NCBI GenBank assembly: GCA_022712075.1
Contig: JALAHE010000224.1
Location: 1 to 5,447 of the forward strand
Direction of reading: 5' to 3'
DNA from: Galactobacter sp.
GTDB lineage: Bacteria; Actinomycetota; Actinomycetes; Actinomycetales; Micrococcaceae
DNA: 5,447 bases
The notes below the pieces were generated by a model that was given only the letters and a program-made list of their open reading frames with translations, ran no database searches and was not told the origin of the DNA. The position numbers were made by a program, and so were the translations under genes. Shown here in pieces: positions 3,708 to 5,447 of the stretch; position 1 is the first letter of the stretch; each line of letters opens with the position of its first letter.

Positions 3708-5447
3708 GCGCCATCACCGAATCAACGCAGGCCGCGACGGCGGTCGACAGCCCGGCCGACGAGCTGCTGCGCGTCGAACGGCTCAACGTGGGCTTCCGCC
3801 GCCGCGGCGGGATCAATCCAGTGGTCCGCGACGTCTCCTTCAGCCTGCGCCAGGGCCGTTGCCTCGCCCTCGTGGGCGAGTCGGGCTCCGGCAAATCCGT
3901 CACGGCACGCACCTTGGTCGGCCTGGCCGGAGAGGGCGCGGTCATCGGCGCGGAGCGCCTCGAGCTTGAGGGGAGCGATCTGCTCGCGGCGGGCGAGGCG
4001 CAGTTCCGCTCGCTGCGCGGCGCCACGATCGGCTTCGTGCTCCAGGACGCGCTCGTCTCCCTGGATCCGTTGCGCCCCGTGGGCGCCGAGGTCCGCGAGT
4101 CGCTGAGCGCCCACGGCTGGGGCACCCGCGCCACGCGCCGGGAGAAGGCGGTGAGCCTCCTGGAGTCGGTGGGCATCCCGCTGCCGCAGGAGCGCGCCAA
4201 GCAGCGCCCGGGCGAGCTCTCCGGCGGCCTGCGCCAGCGCGCGCTCATCGCGTCCGCAGTGGCCCTGGCCCCCGACATCCTCATCGCCGACGAACCGACG
4301 ACGGCGCTCGACGTGTCGGTCCAGGCCCAGATCCTGCGGCTCTTCGGCGAGCTCAAGGACCAGGGGACGGCCGTGCTGCTCATCAGCCACGACCTCGCCG
4401 TGGTCTCCGAGCTCGCCGACGACGTGGCAGTGATGCAGGGCGGGCGGATCGTGGAGAGCGGGCCGGCCGCCGAGGTGCTCGGCGCGCCGCGCCACCCCTA
4501 CACCAAGGCCCTGCTCGCCGCCGTGCCCGGCGTCGACACCCGCGGCAGGCGGCTCTCCGGCCGCGACGCGGGTGAGCCGCTCGCAACGCACGACGGCGCG
4601 GTGCCCGGCTCAGCGCTGGGCGTCGCCACGCGCGCCGCCGAGGGTGACGACCCGGTGCCGGGCGCGCCCGAGGCGCCCCAGGCGTCGTCGGGCAGTGTCC
4701 CCGACGGGCCGCAGGCCCGGCCGGTGGTCCTCGAGGCGAACGGCCTGCGCAAGGTCTTCGCCACGCCGAGCGGCGCCAAGCACGTGGCGGTGAACGACGT
4801 GTCGTTCGCGCTGTGGCGGGGGAGCACCCTCGGGATCGTGGGCGAGTCCGGCTCGGGCAAGAGCACGACGGCCCGCCTGGCCCTGGCGCTCGAGGCGCCG
4901 GACGCCGGCGGGGTGAGCTGGCACGGGACCCCCATCACGGGGCTGCCGGAGCGCAAGCGCCGCGGGCTGCGCGCGCGGCTCGGCGTGGTGCCTCAGGACC
5001 CGCTCAGTTCCTTCGACCCGCGCTGGAACACACGGCGAATCCTCCTCGACGCCCTGCCCGCCGGCTTCCCGGCGGCGCGGCGCGAGGCAAGGATCCTCGA
5101 ACTGCTGGACGACGTGGGACTTGACCGCGTGGTGCTCGATCGTTTCCCGCTCACGCTCTCCGGCGGCCAGCGCCAGCGCATCTCCATCGCGCGGGCGCTC
5201 GCCGGCGAACCGGACGTGGTGGTGCTGGACGAGGCCGTCTCGGCGCTCGACGTCTCGGTGCAGGCCCAGATCCTCGACCTGTTGGTTCGCCTGCGCGAGG
5301 AGCACGGCCTCGCCTACCTCTTCATCACCCACGACCTCGGGGTCGTGGCGCACCTGGCCGACGACGTGCTGGTCATGAAGGACGGCGCGGTCGTGGAGCG
5401 CGGCGCCGCCGTGGAGGTGCTCACGAGCCCGCGGCACCCCTACACGC
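3704..5447 (+). CDS. Fused double ABC ATPase, DppD-DppF/GsiA-like, 3' truncated by window end
   Basis: This protein powers the importer from the cytoplasmic face by hydrolysing ATP at two sites. 581 residues are visible and the frame is open at the edge. Domain 1 (about 22-270) has Walker A GESGSGKS (58-65), Q-loop Gln114, signature LSGGLRQR (172-179), Walker B with D196-E197 in DEPTTALD, switch His229, and the peptide-transporter C-terminal RHPYT motif from Arg263. An Ala/Pro/Gly-rich linker of about 70 residues follows (about 270-339). Domain 2 has Walker A GESGSGKS (380-387), Gln431, signature LSGGQRQR (485-492), D509-E510 in DEAVSALD, His543 and RHPYT at 577-581. All catalytic residues are intact in both halves, so both sites should hydrolyse ATP. 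The Ala after Glu510 replaces the usual Pro. The cysteine-rich C-terminal motif seen in separate DppD proteins is missing after domain 1. Relatives usually end a few dozen residues after the second RHPYT, so most of the gene is here. The start overlaps the permease stop (ATGA). Confidence 0.95.
   Translation, partial: MSAITESTQAATAVDSPADELLRVERLNVGFRRRGGINPVVRDVSFSLRQGRCLALVGESGSGKSVTARTLVGLAGEGAVIGAERLELEGSDLLAAGEAQFRSLRGATIGFVLQDALVSLDPLRPVGAEVRESLSAHGWGTRATRREKAVSLLESVGIPLPQERAKQRPGELSGGLRQRALIASAVALAPDILIADEPTTALDVSVQAQILRLFGELKDQGTAVLLISHDLAVVSELADDVAVMQGGRIVESGPAAEVLGAPRHPYTKALLAAVPGVDTRGRRLSGRDAGEPLATHDGAVPGSALGVATRAAEGDDPVPGAPEAPQASSGSVPDGPQARPVVLEANGLRKVFATPSGAKHVAVNDVSFALWRGSTLGIVGESGSGKSTTARLALALEAPDAGGVSWHGTPITGLPERKRRGLRARLGVVPQDPLSSFDPRWNTRRILLDALPAGFPAARREARILELLDDVGLDRVVLDRFPLTLSGGQRQRISIARALAGEPDVVVLDEAVSALDVSVQAQILDLLVRLREEHGLAYLFITHDLGVVAHLADDVLVMKDGAVVERGAAVEVLTSPRHPYT
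4304..4336 (+). repeat. Internal repeat of the ATPase gene, copy 1 (D-loop region)
   Basis: The codons for ALDVSVQAQIL after Walker B of domain 1 match those of domain 2 (5243-5275) at 30 of 33 bases; the three differences are silent third-position changes. This marks the two-domain origin of the fused gene and is a possible recombination point. Confidence 0.7.
5243..5275 (+). repeat. Internal repeat of the ATPase gene, copy 2 (D-loop region)
   Basis: This is the second copy of the stretch at 4304-4336, in domain 2, encoding the identical peptide ALDVSVQAQIL. Recombination between the copies would delete 939 bases in frame and leave a single-domain ATPase. Confidence 0.7.

Noticed and set aside
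3799..3810. 12-bp palindrome CCGCCGCGGCGG at the ATPase start
   Set aside because: It arises from consecutive Arg/Gly codons inside a normal domain beginning and has no loop or spacing of note.
2805..4591. Long reverse-strand open frames (2805-3674 and 3722-4591, each about 289 residues)
   Set aside because: They lie fully antisense to well-recognised permease and ATPase genes. Their products are Arg/Gly/Glu/His-rich with no family motifs, as expected from the complement of high-GC codons.
4610..5437. Reverse-strand open frame of 275 residues over the second ATPase domain
   Set aside because: It is antisense to intact Walker and signature motifs and its composition is that of a GC shadow.

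Overview
This window reads as part of one plus-strand operon for a peptide/nickel/opine-type (PepT, DppABCDF-like) ABC importer from a very GC-rich bacterium. The GC-ending codon bias, the lipoprotein-type binding protein, the fused double-domain ATPase and the tight ATGA gene junctions suggest a high-GC actinobacterium, perhaps Micrococcales. That placement is inference; no rRNA or marker gene is present.

Layout: bases 1-176 are upstream sequence. They may hold the last codons of a preceding gene (frame 1, stop at 76-78), followed by a leader of about 100 bases with a GC hairpin and no TA dinucleotide, so no usable -10 box. Then come a family 5 solute-binding lipoprotein (177-1793), a DppB-like permease (1771-2790), a DppC-like permease (2787-3707) and a fused two-domain ATPase (3704 to beyond the window end, truncated 3').

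The genes make one machine. The lipid-anchored binding protein captures a solute outside the membrane and passes it to the heterodimeric permease pair. The fused ATPase supplies both nucleotide-binding sites. All four genes overlap (23, 4 and 4 bases), which points to one transcript with coupled translation. The substrate cannot be read from the sequence. Members of this family carry peptides, nickel, opines, glutathione and sugars.

The most notable non-coding signal is a perfect 12-bp all-GC stem with a 5-base loop at 1801-1829, with a second hairpin at 1832-1847. They start 8 bases after the binding-protein stop codon and lie inside the low-constraint N-terminal tail of the first permease. 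The position suits a device that makes more binding protein than permease. The protein machinery itself looks like a known transporter class. I found no convincing wholly new system, no CRISPR array, no mobile element and no RNA gene.
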